Shown piece by piece: positions 1 through 8,140 of a stretch of 64,000 bases of DNA (position 1 is the first letter of the stretch; each line of letters begins with the position of its first letter). The DNA comes from Glaciecola sp965658765 (GTDB lineage Bacteria > Pseudomonadota > Gammaproteobacteria > Enterobacterales > Alteromonadaceae): positions 1 to 64,000 of the forward strand of contig CBFHTO010000011.1 of NCBI GenBank assembly GCA_965658765.1, written 5' to 3'. The position numbers were made by a program, and so were the translations under genes. The notes beneath the pieces were generated by a model. That model was not told the origin of the DNA. It did no database searches and was given only the letters and a program-made list of their open reading frames with translations.

Positions 1-16
1 AAATTGTTAAAGAGCG
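1..16 (-). promoter_or_regulatory. rRNA operon leader boxA (antitermination)
   Basis: Read on the minus strand this is CGCTCTTTAACAATTT, nearly identical to the boxA of enterobacterial rrn leaders, where NusB/NusE (S10) load to make transcription of rRNA resistant to Rho. It lies downstream of two strong minus-strand promoters, so a 16S-23S-5S operon should begin just beyond the left edge. Gene order supports this: in E. coli rrnD also lies next to yrdA-aroE. Confidence 0.85.
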
Positions 17-47
17 CGTTTGGGGCTGTGCCTCAAACGGGATGCGA

Positions 48-75
48 ATTCTACTTCAATCGCATCTGGTGTCAA
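48..75 (-). promoter_or_regulatory. rrn promoter (P2-like)
   Basis: The minus strand has a perfect -35 TTGACA (70-75), a 16-bp spacer and TAGAAT (48-53), followed by a G/C-containing discriminator. An A/T-rich stretch at about 80-108, directly upstream of the -35, resembles an UP element. The 16-bp spacer and discriminator are typical of stringently controlled rRNA promoters. Confidence 0.8.
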
Positions 76-198
76 GCTTTTTTGTAATTTATTTCAAATT
101 AATTTTTGCTTGCACCCCGCTTCAAATAAGGCTTTCAGGCATGTGTTGGTTTTTTGAACTAACCGATGCGTTGAAGCTTCTCCTTGAAGCGAGCGCGC

Positions 199-226
199 AT
201 TCTACACGCTTCTAGTATGGGGTCAA
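199..226 (-). promoter_or_regulatory. rrn promoter (P1-like)
   Basis: The minus strand carries TTGACC (221-226), a 16-bp spacer and TAGAAT (199-204), then a GCGCGCTC discriminator. It has the same architecture as the promoter about 150 bp downstream, giving the classic tandem rrn P1/P2 arrangement. Confidence 0.75.
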
Positions 227-607
227 CCTTATTTTCAAGAAAAGACGCATTTTTTATTTTATTCGCTTAGTTAGTAGACGAATATTATGTCAGTGTAACC
301 GGCAAGCTATTTAACTATTATATTGTTATATATAGTCTCCACGCGCTTGTTACCAACATTCTCTACTTATCTCATCCCTTGCATACAGATATTTATGTTT
401 TGTTTACTTAATGCATGACTCGTTTTGATTGGGTTTGAATTTGCGCATCTTACACGCCACTATCAATCGCAGGATCGCAATAGCAGGATCGTTCTCAGTA
501 CGCTAATAGTAGCCATAATATAAAAGAATCTAATTTGCATGGCTCCACTACACAATCAAGTGTTATACAATGGGTGTCGTCGGTTATATAAAAGAAGAGA
601 TATTTAA
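227..607. other. intergenic region upstream of yrdA
   Basis: An AT-rich divergent spacer between the rrn promoters (leftward) and yrdA (rightward). It must hold the yrdA promoter, but I could not pick a convincing -35/-10 pair. A 9-bp repeat (GCAGGATCG) occurs twice near 470-491. No ORF or tRNA is seen. Confidence 0.5.
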
Positions 608-1147
608 ATGCCTATTAAATCATTCAATAAGATTATCCCAAGCCTTGGAAAAGGCGCATATGTTGAGCAGAGCGCTGTTTTGTACGGTGATATCTCGATT
701 GAGGAAGACGCTAGTGTTTGGCCATTAGTGGCCGGACGTGGTGATGTTAATTACATAAGAATAGGTAAACGTAGCAACATTCAAGATGGTACGATATTAC
801 ACGTCAGTAGGCGGAGTACTAAAAATCCGAACGGCTTTCCATTAATAATTGGTGATGATGTGACAGTTGGTCATCAATGTATGTTACATGGCTGTGAAAT
901 AGGTAATCGAGTTTTAATCGGAATGAGCGCAACCGTTATGGACGGTGCCGTAGTAGAAGATGACGTCATTGTTGGAGCCGGCTCCCTTGTACCACCGAAT
1001 AAAAAGCTCGAAAGTGGTTATTTATATGTTGGCAACCCAGTGCAACAAAAACGTAAATTGCACGACGCTGAAATCCAATTTTTGAAAGACTCTGCAATCA
1101 ACTACGTAAAACTTAAGGACATATATCTAGCTGAGTTAGAGGATTAA
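608..1147 (+). CDS. yrdA: gamma-carbonic anhydrase-like hexapeptide protein YrdA
   Basis: A 179-residue left-handed beta-helix protein of the gamma-class carbonic anhydrase family. Hexapeptide-repeat turns run from about residue 18 to 130. Three candidate zinc-ligand histidines are visible (H65, H89, H94; the last two in VGHQCMLHGC). The length and the ending (GSLVPPNKKLESGYLYVGNP) match E. coli YrdA almost residue for residue. The physiological reaction of YrdA proteins is not firmly established. An A/G-rich ribosome site (AAGAAGAG) precedes the ATG. Its stop overlaps the stop of the convergent aroE by three bases. In E. coli yrdA also sits between an rRNA operon and aroE. Confidence 0.93.
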   Translation: MPIKSFNKIIPSLGKGAYVEQSAVLYGDISIEEDASVWPLVAGRGDVNYIRIGKRSNIQDGTILHVSRRSTKNPNGFPLIIGDDVTVGHQCMLHGCEIGNRVLIGMSATVMDGAVVEDDVIVGAGSLVPPNKKLESGYLYVGNPVQQKRKLHDAEIQFLKDSAINYVKLKDIYLAELED

Positions 1148-1986
1148 GACGTTTTCAGCATTGTTAGTACGCTTTTAACATCAGGCATGGTATCGAACCA
1201 GCACTCAAAGCTTCTCGCTGCCTGCCCAACCAACATGCCTAGGCCGTCTATAGCCTTTAGACAACCTTTTTGTTGAGCAAATTTTGTAAATACTGTCCCT
1301 TGTGACTGATACACCATGTCATAAACAGCAGTCTTTGGTGTATAAACATGCTCTTGTATATCAGGCATACGACCACTTAAGCTTAGTGGGCTCGCATTGA
1401 TCACTAAATCGAAATGTTGCTGCTCGCTCGTATAAAGTTGTGCGCGCTCGGGTGCATAGGAGTTTGTATAATTTACAAGCTCTTTAGCGGTTTGTTCAGT
1501 TCGATTATAGATTGATACACGCTTTATTTGCGCATCAATCAGAGCAGGCAGTACGCCTTGTGCAGCGCCACCGGCACCAATTAATAAGACTGAAGCACCG
1601 TCTAATTCAATATCATTCTGCCGTAAATCCATGACAAGGCCATATCCATCGGTATTTTCACCCACAAAACCATCATTGGTGCGAATAATGGTGTTCACTG
1701 CACTTGCGCGTTTAGCTTGCTTGCTCAGTGTATCCACCCACTTAAGCGCATCCTGCTTAAATGGCATTGTCACGTTAGCCCCTATTGCAAAACGGTCCTC
1801 AAAGAAACGAAGTGCTTCTGTGTTAAAACTTCCGAGCTGTGGTTCACGCTTTTGATAATCGAGCTGAATACCACACTGCTTAGCAAATTCCTCATGGATC
1901 AGTGGTGATTTGCTCTGAGCAATTGGATTGCCAAAGACACAAGCTTTATTGAATTGAACGTTTTTTGTGAGTTGATGTTCGGGCAC
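1144..1986 (-). CDS. aroE: shikimate dehydrogenase AroE
   Basis: NADP-dependent shikimate dehydrogenase of the aromatic amino acid pathway, 280 residues, cytosolic. The N-terminal substrate domain has VFGNPIAQSKSPLIH (about 17-31) and the catalytic lysine in NVTMPFK (K77). The catalytic aspartate is in ENTDGYG (D113). The nucleotide-binding loop is GAGGAAQG (137-144), followed by YNRT. The N-terminus is about 15 residues longer than E. coli AroE, so a start inside this region is possible. It is separated from ompW by a terminator and is probably transcribed alone. Convergent with yrdA, with overlapping stops. Confidence 0.95.
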   Translation of the reverse strand: MPEHQLTKNVQFNKACVFGNPIAQSKSPLIHEEFAKQCGIQLDYQKREPQLGSFNTEALRFFEDRFAIGANVTMPFKQDALKWVDTLSKQAKRASAVNTIIRTNDGFVGENTDGYGLVMDLRQNDIELDGASVLLIGAGGAAQGVLPALIDAQIKRVSIYNRTEQTAKELVNYTNSYAPERAQLYTSEQQHFDLVINASPLSLSGRMPDIQEHVYTPKTAVYDMVYQSQGTVFTKFAQQKGCLKAIDGLGMLVGQAARSFECWFDTMPDVKSVLTMLKTS

Positions 1987-2051
1987 TTTTGGATGTCATC
2001 TGGTCTTTTAAAAATTACACTATAATAGACATCAAAGAAGACTAGCTCAAT

Positions 2052-2083
2052 AAAAAACCTCCGAAACTTGCGCTTCGGAGGTT
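2052..2083 (-). terminator. rho-independent terminator of ompW
   Basis: A perfect 10-bp stem AACCTCCGAA / TTCGGAGGTT with an 8-nt loop. On the minus strand it is followed by a run of T. It lies about 30 bp past the ompW stop. Confidence 0.88.
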
Positions 2084-2112
2084 CATAGGAGCTTAATAAA
2101 CTGGGTAATTAA

Positions 2113-2835
2113 TTAAAACTTATAACCTACTGATACAGTGTATACCCATGGATTCACATCGATTGTATCAATACCACCAAGATCAGCACCGTTTACTTTA
2201 AATGAAGCTTCTGTCTCAATGTCGATGTAACGAACTGATGCATTTAAATAAATACCCTCAGAAATTTCGTAATCGGCACCTATTTGAGCAGACAAACCAA
2301 ATGAATTGTCAAGGCTAAGGTCAGACACTTCAGCGCCACCGGCTAAAGAAGCGATTAAATCAACTGCGCCTTGGTCAAAGTCTTCATCAAATATGAAGGT
2401 GTAGTTTAAACCTGCACCAATGTATGGCTGAAATTTAGAAGATGCATCGTTGAAGAAATAGTTAACTGTAACTGTTGGCGGTAAATGTGTGATTTCACCC
2501 AATTTCGTGCCGCCCAAAATCTCTACATCGTGCTTAAACGGAGTCGCTGCTAATACTTCAACATTGATGTTATCAGTTAAAAAATAAGCTACGTTAAGGC
2601 CTAATTGAGTATTGTTACCTACATCTACACCACCAACAACTGCACTTGCGCCACCAGCACCGATAGGTAAAGCGAAGTCTGCACCGCCAACAAGGATATT
2701 TGAGCTTGATGCATCTGGCGCTACGTTAGTTAAACCAACGCGTACTAATATGTCACCTGCTTCGTGTGCGAATACATTGGCTGAGCTAAGAGCTAAAACA
2801 GATACTATGGCTGTTGAAAGAAGATTCTTTTTCAT
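2113..2835 (-). CDS. ompW: OmpW-family outer membrane protein
   Basis: A 240-residue precursor of an eight-stranded outer-membrane beta-barrel of the OmpW family, a small channel for hydrophobic molecules. A typical signal peptide (KKN, hydrophobic core, cleavage after NVFA at residue 23) is followed by HEAGDILVRVGLTNVAPD, the family's first strand. It ends in the aromatic residue expected of BAM substrates (VSVGYKF). The sequence PTVTVNYFFNDASSKFQPYIGAGLNYTF is the conserved mid-barrel part. It is monocistronic: promoter with FNR-type sites upstream, terminator downstream. Regulation by FNR is known for E. coli ompW and the sites here suggest the same. Confidence 0.92.
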   Translation of the reverse strand: MKKNLLSTAIVSVLALSSANVFAHEAGDILVRVGLTNVAPDASSSNILVGGADFALPIGAGGASAVVGGVDVGNNTQLGLNVAYFLTDNINVEVLAATPFKHDVEILGGTKLGEITHLPPTVTVNYFFNDASSKFQPYIGAGLNYTFIFDEDFDQGAVDLIASLAGGAEVSDLSLDNSFGLSAQIGADYEISEGIYLNASVRYIDIETEASFKVNGADLGGIDTIDVNPWVYTVSVGYKF

Positions 2836-2879
2836 TACGTTCTCACTATGTTGTGTAAGTTATTCCAAAAATTTCGTAC

Positions 2880-2920
2880 ATAGTAAGGTACGTTTTAAAA
2901 TGAATATTGATCTAGATTAA
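2880..2920 (-). promoter_or_regulatory. ompW promoter with FNR-type site at about -41
   Basis: On the minus strand, TACTAT (2880-2885) is a plausible -10. An FNR-like dyad lies at 2907-2920 (plus strand TTGATCTAGATTAA, one mismatch to TTGAT-N4-ATCAA). Its centre is about 41 bp upstream of the predicted start point, the classic class II activation position. There is no good -35, as expected for an activator-dependent promoter. Confidence 0.7.
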
Positions 2921-2957
2921 GCTTTGCTAAACAGCTGATTTTCAATCGTTTATTTCG

Positions 2958-2971
2958 TTGATCCATATCAA
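2958..2971. promoter_or_regulatory. perfect FNR consensus site
   Basis: TTGATCCATATCAA matches the FNR/EtrA consensus TTGAT-N4-ATCAA at every specified position. It lies 51 bp upstream (centre to centre) of the weaker site in the ompW promoter. The only divergent or downstream neighbour is the 3' end of hemF, so ompW is the likely target. Confidence 0.75.
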
Positions 2972-3041
2972 ACTTTTTCGACGAATTTAGGCTTTATCAT
3001 CGTAAAAAGTTAGGATTTATCCCTTAGTAGCTTGCTTAAGC

Positions 3042-3977
3042 TCAATACTTTAGCCAGTCGATCGGCTTTAGAAATGACGGTAACTCGGACTCAACAGAAC
3101 CTTCTGGAGCTTGATAATTATACTCCCATCGGCAAAGCGGTGGCATCGACATTAAAATGGACTCAGTACGACCACCCGTTTGAAGTCCAAATAAGGTTCC
3201 GCGGTCATAGACTAAATTAAACTCAACGTATCGCCCTCTCCTGTACAACTGAAAGTCTCGTTGTTCATCGCTAAACGGCATAGATTGGCGTCGTTTTAAT
3301 ATAGGAACATAAGCGTCAATATAACCTTCACCAACAGCTCGCATAAATGAGAACGATTTTTCAAAGCCCCATTCATTTAGATCGTCAAAGAATAAACCGC
3401 CTACCCCCCGAGTCTCTTGGCGGTGTTTTAAATAGAAATACTGATCGCACCACTCTTTGTATTTAGGGTATACCCCATCACCGAATGGCTCACAAAGCTG
3501 GGCCGCGACTGTATGCCAATGCTTTGCATCATCCGTATAAACATACGAGGGTGTCAAATCAAACCCTCCTCCAAACCACCATATTGCTGGTTCGTTTTCT
3601 TTCTCTGCAACAAAAAAACGAACATTAGCATGTGAAGTCGGTGCGTGAGGATTATGAGGGTGGATGACAAGTGACACTCCCATGGCTTGAAAACTTCTTC
3701 CAGCAAGTTCAGGCCTAGCTGCTGTCGCGGAGGCAGGCATTTGCGCTCCCGATACGTGCGAGAAGTTTACCCCGCCTTGCTCAATGGCTTTGCCGTTTTT
3801 CATCACCCTCGAGCGTCCACCACCACCTTCTTCTCGTTGCCATGCATCTTCAACAAAACTGCCTTCACCATCAGCGCCTGCCAATGCCTTACAAATGTCA
3901 TCTTGCAAATGTAGAAGGAAAGACTTTACTTGCTCAATTTGAGCATTACTAATAGCCGATATCTGCTCGCTACTCAT
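3042..3977 (-). CDS. hemF: oxygen-dependent coproporphyrinogen III oxidase HemF
   Basis: Aerobic heme synthesis: oxidative decarboxylation of coproporphyrinogen III to protoporphyrinogen IX with O2. 311 residues, the normal length. Family landmarks include WQREEGGGGRSRVM near the N-terminus, the conserved-histidine segment HNPHAPTSHANVRFF, WWFGGGFDLTPSYVY, GVGGLFFDDLNEW and YVEFNLVYDRGTLFGLQTGGRTESILMSMPP. The start overlaps the tsaC stop as ATGA, so it is translationally coupled to tsaC, and the whole block from dprA to hemF is probably one transcript. hemF next to tsaC/aroE is a recurrent gammaproteobacterial arrangement. Confidence 0.96.
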   Translation of the reverse strand: MSSEQISAISNAQIEQVKSFLLHLQDDICKALAGADGEGSFVEDAWQREEGGGGRSRVMKNGKAIEQGGVNFSHVSGAQMPASATAARPELAGRSFQAMGVSLVIHPHNPHAPTSHANVRFFVAEKENEPAIWWFGGGFDLTPSYVYTDDAKHWHTVAAQLCEPFGDGVYPKYKEWCDQYFYLKHRQETRGVGGLFFDDLNEWGFEKSFSFMRAVGEGYIDAYVPILKRRQSMPFSDEQRDFQLYRRGRYVEFNLVYDRGTLFGLQTGGRTESILMSMPPLCRWEYNYQAPEGSVESELPSFLKPIDWLKY

Positions 3978-4549
3978 GTTCTCACCATCTCCAGAGTTAA
4001 GCTGTTTAGAATTTTACTCGGCGTTTCTAGGCCGCCAAGCTTACCGCAGACCACATGTAAGGCGTCACCAAAATAGGCTTTGACTTGCTCAGCGCTTCTC
4101 GCAGGTTCTTCGCCCGCTGGGTTTGCGCTGGTCGATACTATTGGTGAACCTATGTCATCACACATTCTCTTTACGACGGGGTGGTCAGTAACACGCACTG
4201 CAACAAGTTCTGACTCTCCGCTGATCCAATCAGGGGTAAATTCAGACTTAGGCAAAAGCCATGTCACCGGACCTGGCCACGACTGCATAATTTCTGTCAC
4301 TCTTTGTTCTGCTAAAGATATCAACTCAACATAGGGGCTGAGCTGTTCAAACGATGATGCGATTAATATCATGCCTTTTTCAACAGGCCTATCTTTCATA
4401 TGTAAGATGCGCTCAACTGCAAATCGATTTTGCGGATCGCAACCCAAGCCATAGACAGCTTCGGTTGGATATGCAAATACCTCACCTTTAGTAAAAAGAT
4501 AGGCAACTGAATCTTTTGTCGGCATTCTTGATGACTCTTTTTCTTTCAC
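3974..4549 (-). CDS. tsaC: threonylcarbamoyl-AMP synthase TsaC (YrdC/Sua5)
   Basis: Makes threonylcarbamoyl-AMP from threonine, bicarbonate and ATP, the first step of t6A37 tRNA modification. The 191-residue frame carries the YrdC fold: FAYPTEAVYGLGCDP, LHMKDRPVEKGMILIA, WPGPVTWLLP, VAVRVTDHP and the SIVSTSANPAG-type segment. The first in-frame start is a GTG overlapping the yrdD stop (GTGA at 4546-4549). An ATG nine codons in (4523-4525, MPTKDSV) gives a length closer to E. coli TsaC and may be the true start. It sits between yrdD and hemF in the same direction. Confidence 0.92.
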   Translation of the reverse strand: MKEKESSRMPTKDSVAYLFTKGEVFAYPTEAVYGLGCDPQNRFAVERILHMKDRPVEKGMILIASSFEQLSPYVELISLAEQRVTEIMQSWPGPVTWLLPKSEFTPDWISGESELVAVRVTDHPVVKRMCDDIGSPIVSTSANPAGEEPARSAEQVKAYFGDALHVVCGKLGGLETPSKILNSLTLEMVRT

Positions 4550-5112
4550 AGCTTTTTCTCATAGTTACATTTCGCTTGAATACATTGATATCTTAGATCT
4601 TGTCCACTCTTTTCGAGCATGAGTGCACTGCCACACTCATCGCATGTCATAACAACAGGCTTATAATTTACTGCAAATTTACACTTAGGATAGCGCTTAC
4701 AAGAATAAAAAAATTTTCCAAAGCGATTTTGGCGTTTAATTAACAGTCCTTTTTTACATTCTGGACAGTCAACAGGCTCATAACTTTCATTGGCAGGGGC
4801 ATCATTTTTATGCGCAATATAATGGCACTCTGGAAAGTTCATACATCCAATAAACATCCCATAGCGACCTTTTTTTACGGCTAACTCACTATTACATTCT
4901 GGGCAATGTGACTCATCCATCTTTTTCAAAACAACAACGTCATGACTGGCTAAGCTTTTTGAGTAATCGCAATCTGGATAATTAGAGCAACCAAGGAAGG
5001 TGGATTTACCAACGTATTTCAATTGCAGTGGCTTCGCACATTTCGGACAATCTCCGTAGGCGATGCTTTTTGTATGGTCGTTTGAAAAGAGTTCGTATTT
5101 ATCTGCTGGCAA
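4546..5112 (-). CDS. yrdD: topoisomerase I C-terminal-type zinc finger protein YrdD
   Basis: 188 residues built from four tandem Cys4 zinc ribbons: CPKCxKPL...CSNYPDC, CPECNSEL...CMNFPEC, CPECKKGL...CKRYPKC and CDECGSAL...C. These resemble the DNA-binding zinc modules at the C-terminus of bacterial topoisomerase I, but no topoisomerase catalytic domain is present. The fourth ribbon has a variant second half. It is a likely single-stranded DNA or nucleic-acid binding protein of unproven role. Conserved gene order with smg and tsaC as in E. coli (yrdD-smg region). Confidence 0.88.
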   Translation of the reverse strand: MPADKYELFSNDHTKSIAYGDCPKCAKPLQLKYVGKSTFLGCSNYPDCDYSKSLASHDVVVLKKMDESHCPECNSELAVKKGRYGMFIGCMNFPECHYIAHKNDAPANESYEPVDCPECKKGLLIKRQNRFGKFFYSCKRYPKCKFAVNYKPVVMTCDECGSALMLEKSGQDLRYQCIQAKCNYEKKL

Positions 5113-5170
5113 ATGAAATAATCTTGTTGTTATTGATTTGTGATTTACGTTCTAAACTTATGAGCATTTA

Positions 5171-5647
5171 TCAATGCAATAAACCCTCAGGGTGCTCAAA
5201 TAACAGTTCTTCCATTTGTTCATAAGCAGTTTCCTTACCAGGCACATTAAATAAAACCATCAAAACTACCCACTTTAAATCAACTAAACAAAACTCTTGA
5301 GAATCAATTTCCATTACTCTATCGATTACCATCTCGCGCGTCGAGGGACACAAGACTTTTATTTGCTCCAAAAACATTAAAAAACCACGACATTCAATAT
5401 CGAGCATTGCTAATTCTGCGTCATTAAAAATACGCGTTGTGGTCAAACTATGAACATTGGCAAGATAAGGGGTTTTATCGGTCGATTGTAGGTCGCATAG
5501 CTTCTCTAACCATGCAAGTGCTTTAAAAATTTCGTCATGATGAAATCCAGCCCGAATCAATTCGTCAGTAAGTTCATCTTGGTCAACCATCAACTCAGCT
5601 TGGTTGTTCACTAAGTTTTCAAATAAATACATCAATATATCAAACAT
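5171..5647 (-). CDS. smg: Smg / DUF494 family protein
   Basis: 158 residues of the DUF494/Smg family, function unknown. I place the start at the ATG giving MFDILMYLFENL, which aligns with the first residue of E. coli Smg; a longer in-frame extension upstream would overlap dprA. A ribosome site (AAAGG) overlaps the end of dprA, whose stop is only 4 bp away, so the genes are coupled. The conserved end (DLKWVVLMVLFNVPG...AYEQMEELLFEHPEGLLH) matches E. coli Smg closely. Confidence 0.9.
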   Translation of the reverse strand: MFDILMYLFENLVNNQAELMVDQDELTDELIRAGFHHDEIFKALAWLEKLCDLQSTDKTPYLANVHSLTTTRIFNDAELAMLDIECRGFLMFLEQIKVLCPSTREMVIDRVMEIDSQEFCLVDLKWVVLMVLFNVPGKETAYEQMEELLFEHPEGLLH

Positions 5648-5651
5648 GGGA

Positions 5652-6800
5652 TTAACCTTTAACTCTGACGTAACCCTCCGCACAGGAGGCTATGTGACCC
5701 TGAAGTTCCAAATCTAATAGCTCAGTCAGTACTACATGAACCGCCATATTGCTGCGTGAGACAATTTGGTCGACAGGGGTTGGCGTGTAATCAACACTAT
5801 CTAACAATGGAAGCATTGCCAACCTTTCTTTAGAGTTTTTTTCAGTCTCTAAGGCTAAACGTGTCTGCTGTGGTGTAATTTTAGCGTTATCACACGCAAA
5901 GTTTAAGGTATGCATTACCTCCGCAATGGAGTCAACCAGTTGAGCACCATCCTTAATGAGACCGTTACTGCCTGCTCCATTATCACTGTATATGTTACTC
6001 GGCACGGAAAATACCTCTCGATTTTGCTCTAAAGCATATTTTGCAGTAATCAAAGAACCACTCTTTTGCTTCGCCTCAACCACAATAATCCCTTGTGACA
6101 GTCCACTGATGATCCTGTTTCTACGCGGAAATAGCTTTGGATGAGGTTGTGTGCCAAGCGGGTACTCCGATAAAATTAGGCCATGCACTGCGATATCGCG
6201 TGACAACGTGTTGTTTCTTTTAGGGTAAGTGATATCAATACCGTTTCCGAGTACCGCTATAGTAGGCACACCGCATGCAATACTGGTTTTGTGACAAATA
6301 CTGTCTATCCCTAAGGCAAGCCCGCTAACCGTCACGATATTACAATTAATGGGCAACCCTTGTACAAACTCCTTAGTTACTTGCATACCATAGTGGCTAG
6401 GAAAACGACTTCCAACCATCGCAATCTTTTCGTGCTTCAACAAATTTGAATTTCCATGCCCGTAAAGGAATAAAGGTGGAGAATGTAGCTCTTTCAATAA
6501 GGGGGGATAACGTTCGTCCGCAAGGCTTATGAAATGATGACTCTCGCTTTTTGAAAGCCATTTCATAGTATCTCTAGCCTGCTGTTTGACCTTGGACTGT
6601 GGTCGAAGGATCTGCTCCACTTGATTTGCATTCCAACCAATTCTATATAAGCTAGATGGAGACATTGAGGTAAGATCTTTTATTGAACAACCCAGTCTTG
6701 AAGCGCTCGCTTTAAGTCGCAACAATCCGAGCTTTGGCAAATGATATAATGTTAAATACGCAAAAACCTCTGCGTATGATGTCGAAGTAGCCGAAACCAT
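5652..6800 (-). CDS. dprA: DNA-processing protein DprA (Smf)
   Basis: 382 residues. DprA binds incoming single-stranded DNA and loads RecA during natural transformation; homologues occur in species not known to be competent. Visible are an N-terminal helical region (1-100), the Rossmann-like core (KIAMVGSRFPSHYG, VSGLALGIDSICH, AVLGNGIDITYPKRN, FPRRNRIISGLS, KSGSLITAKYALEQNREVFSVPSN) and a C-terminal winged-helix DML1-type domain (about 310-382). It lies in the same direction as the upstream LysM gene (32-bp gap) and is coupled to smg downstream. Confidence 0.95.
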   Translation of the reverse strand: MVSATSTSYAEVFAYLTLYHLPKLGLLRLKASASRLGCSIKDLTSMSPSSLYRIGWNANQVEQILRPQSKVKQQARDTMKWLSKSESHHFISLADERYPPLLKELHSPPLFLYGHGNSNLLKHEKIAMVGSRFPSHYGMQVTKEFVQGLPINCNIVTVSGLALGIDSICHKTSIACGVPTIAVLGNGIDITYPKRNNTLSRDIAVHGLILSEYPLGTQPHPKLFPRRNRIISGLSQGIIVVEAKQKSGSLITAKYALEQNREVFSVPSNIYSDNGAGSNGLIKDGAQLVDSIAEVMHTLNFACDNAKITPQQTRLALETEKNSKERLAMLPLLDSVDYTPTPVDQIVSRSNMAVHVVLTELLDLELQGHIASCAEGYVRVKG

Positions 6801-6832
6801 GTTTCCATCCTTGGAAATTGAACTTTCTAAAT

Positions 6833-7909
6833 TTAAGGTTTGGCGATAAGTTCACCGCCAACTAGGTGCTCACTAGTTTGGGTTACCCATGCGTAGCTTG
6901 CATGCTCAAAGTTTTTCACCACTATCAGCTCCCCTACTTTGTATGCAGGTTGCTCGACCGTTTTTTTGGTAGAAAAGATGTCCATAATAGAGCTTCGCGT
7001 TAGAACATAACTCGGACGCTCTTCATATTCTATGTCGGGACCTTGCTTATAAATTCCAAACACCGTTCCTGGTTTTACATGCCGTTTGCCTAAATTAATA
7101 ATTACCACATCTCGTTTTCCGATCAAACTGTTGCCATTGATGTTACCGACTAACTCACCTGTTTGCCTCGTCGCGGCTTTTAGTTTCAAGTCTCGTGGTT
7201 TTTTGCGTTTTACTGGCAAAAGCTTATCGCCTAACATCGCCTCGCGGTTACTACTTTCTATTCGCACCACGTGCCTTTCATCGCTTAATGTTTTACTGAT
7301 AGACACATCACTTAAATGACTCACTTGAACACCGAGCATTTTACCCATGCTATCGTATACTTCTCGCTCTTTACGAACGACTTGATAGTCAGCATCAGGC
7401 TTTGGTAGTTTGTGTGTAAGGACATAATCTTTACTTGCAAAACGAGGCGTTCCCGCCCGATCGCCTAGCAAAGTTGGTAAGATTTGGTACTCTTGTGCGT
7501 CCATTAAACTATCATTTGAAATATAGGGGGCGATCGTCTGCCAAGGTAACACGCTTATTGGACTAGGCTTTTGCAACACTCGCGCACCGGGTGACAAAAC
7601 CAGAGTGTCTTTGTTTCTAACCAGTTCTAAAACAGGCCGACCATTTTCCCATTTGAGCCGAAGAATATCTCCCGGATAAATAAGATGCGGATTTTCAATC
7701 TGTGTATTGCTTCTCCACAACTCAGGCCACAGCCAAGGTTGCGATAAGAACAAATTGGAAATATCCCAAAGCGTATCCCCTTTTTTGACGGTATACGAGC
7801 TTGGTGCACTGTCTTTCACATTCACAACATCGGCGTAAACAGGAAAAACCGTCAGATTTACGAGCACCAAAAGGGTCAGCGCTAGTGTTACTTGAAGGTA
7901 TTTGTGCAT
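6833..7909 (-). CDS. periplasmic LysM-domain protein
   Basis: 358 residues with a signal peptide (hydrophobic 7-22, likely cleavage after VYA at about 26) and one LysM peptidoglycan-binding domain (about 38-86: YTVKKGDTLWDISNLFLSQPWLWPELWRSN...IYPGDILRL). The remaining 270 residues are a beta-rich C-terminal region typical of the LysM proteins found next to dprA/def in gammaproteobacteria; its function is unknown. It is divergent from def and probably the first gene of the minus-strand dprA-smg-yrdD-tsaC-hemF series. Confidence 0.88.
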   Translation of the reverse strand: MHKYLQVTLALTLLVLVNLTVFPVYADVVNVKDSAPSSYTVKKGDTLWDISNLFLSQPWLWPELWRSNTQIENPHLIYPGDILRLKWENGRPVLELVRNKDTLVLSPGARVLQKPSPISVLPWQTIAPYISNDSLMDAQEYQILPTLLGDRAGTPRFASKDYVLTHKLPKPDADYQVVRKEREVYDSMGKMLGVQVSHLSDVSISKTLSDERHVVRIESSNREAMLGDKLLPVKRKKPRDLKLKAATRQTGELVGNINGNSLIGKRDVVIINLGKRHVKPGTVFGIYKQGPDIEYEERPSYVLTRSSIMDIFSTKKTVEQPAYKVGELIVVKNFEHASYAWVTQTSEHLVGGELIAKP

Positions 7910-7958
7910 ATGCTTTTTTCCAAATATTAATTACAGATTTATATCTAACTTGACTGCT

Positions 7959-7987
7959 GTATAATACCTTATCGGTTTAACATTCAA
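7959..7987 (-). promoter_or_regulatory. probable promoter of the LysM-dprA block
   Basis: On the minus strand, TTGAAT (7982-7987), a 17-bp spacer and TTATAC (7959-7964) lie about 50 bp upstream of the LysM start codon. This is a reasonable sigma-70 match in the divergent spacer with def. On the plus strand a TATAAT at 7960-7965 has no good -35. Confidence 0.45.
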
Positions 7988-8140
7988 TTTATTAACCTTT
8001 ATCAATCCGATTGCGACCCTATATATGGTAGAAAGAGAATTGAGTGGATAGACTCACTATCATAGTTGTCTTAACAATCTATTGATTACGAATTCTGAAT
8101 CAATGTTATAAATATTGATACTGACCAAAAGAGTGGACTT

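Noticed and set aside
1631..1908. Plus-strand open frames within aroE
   Set aside because: They lie wholly inside a well-conserved minus-strand gene and have no ribosome site or family match.
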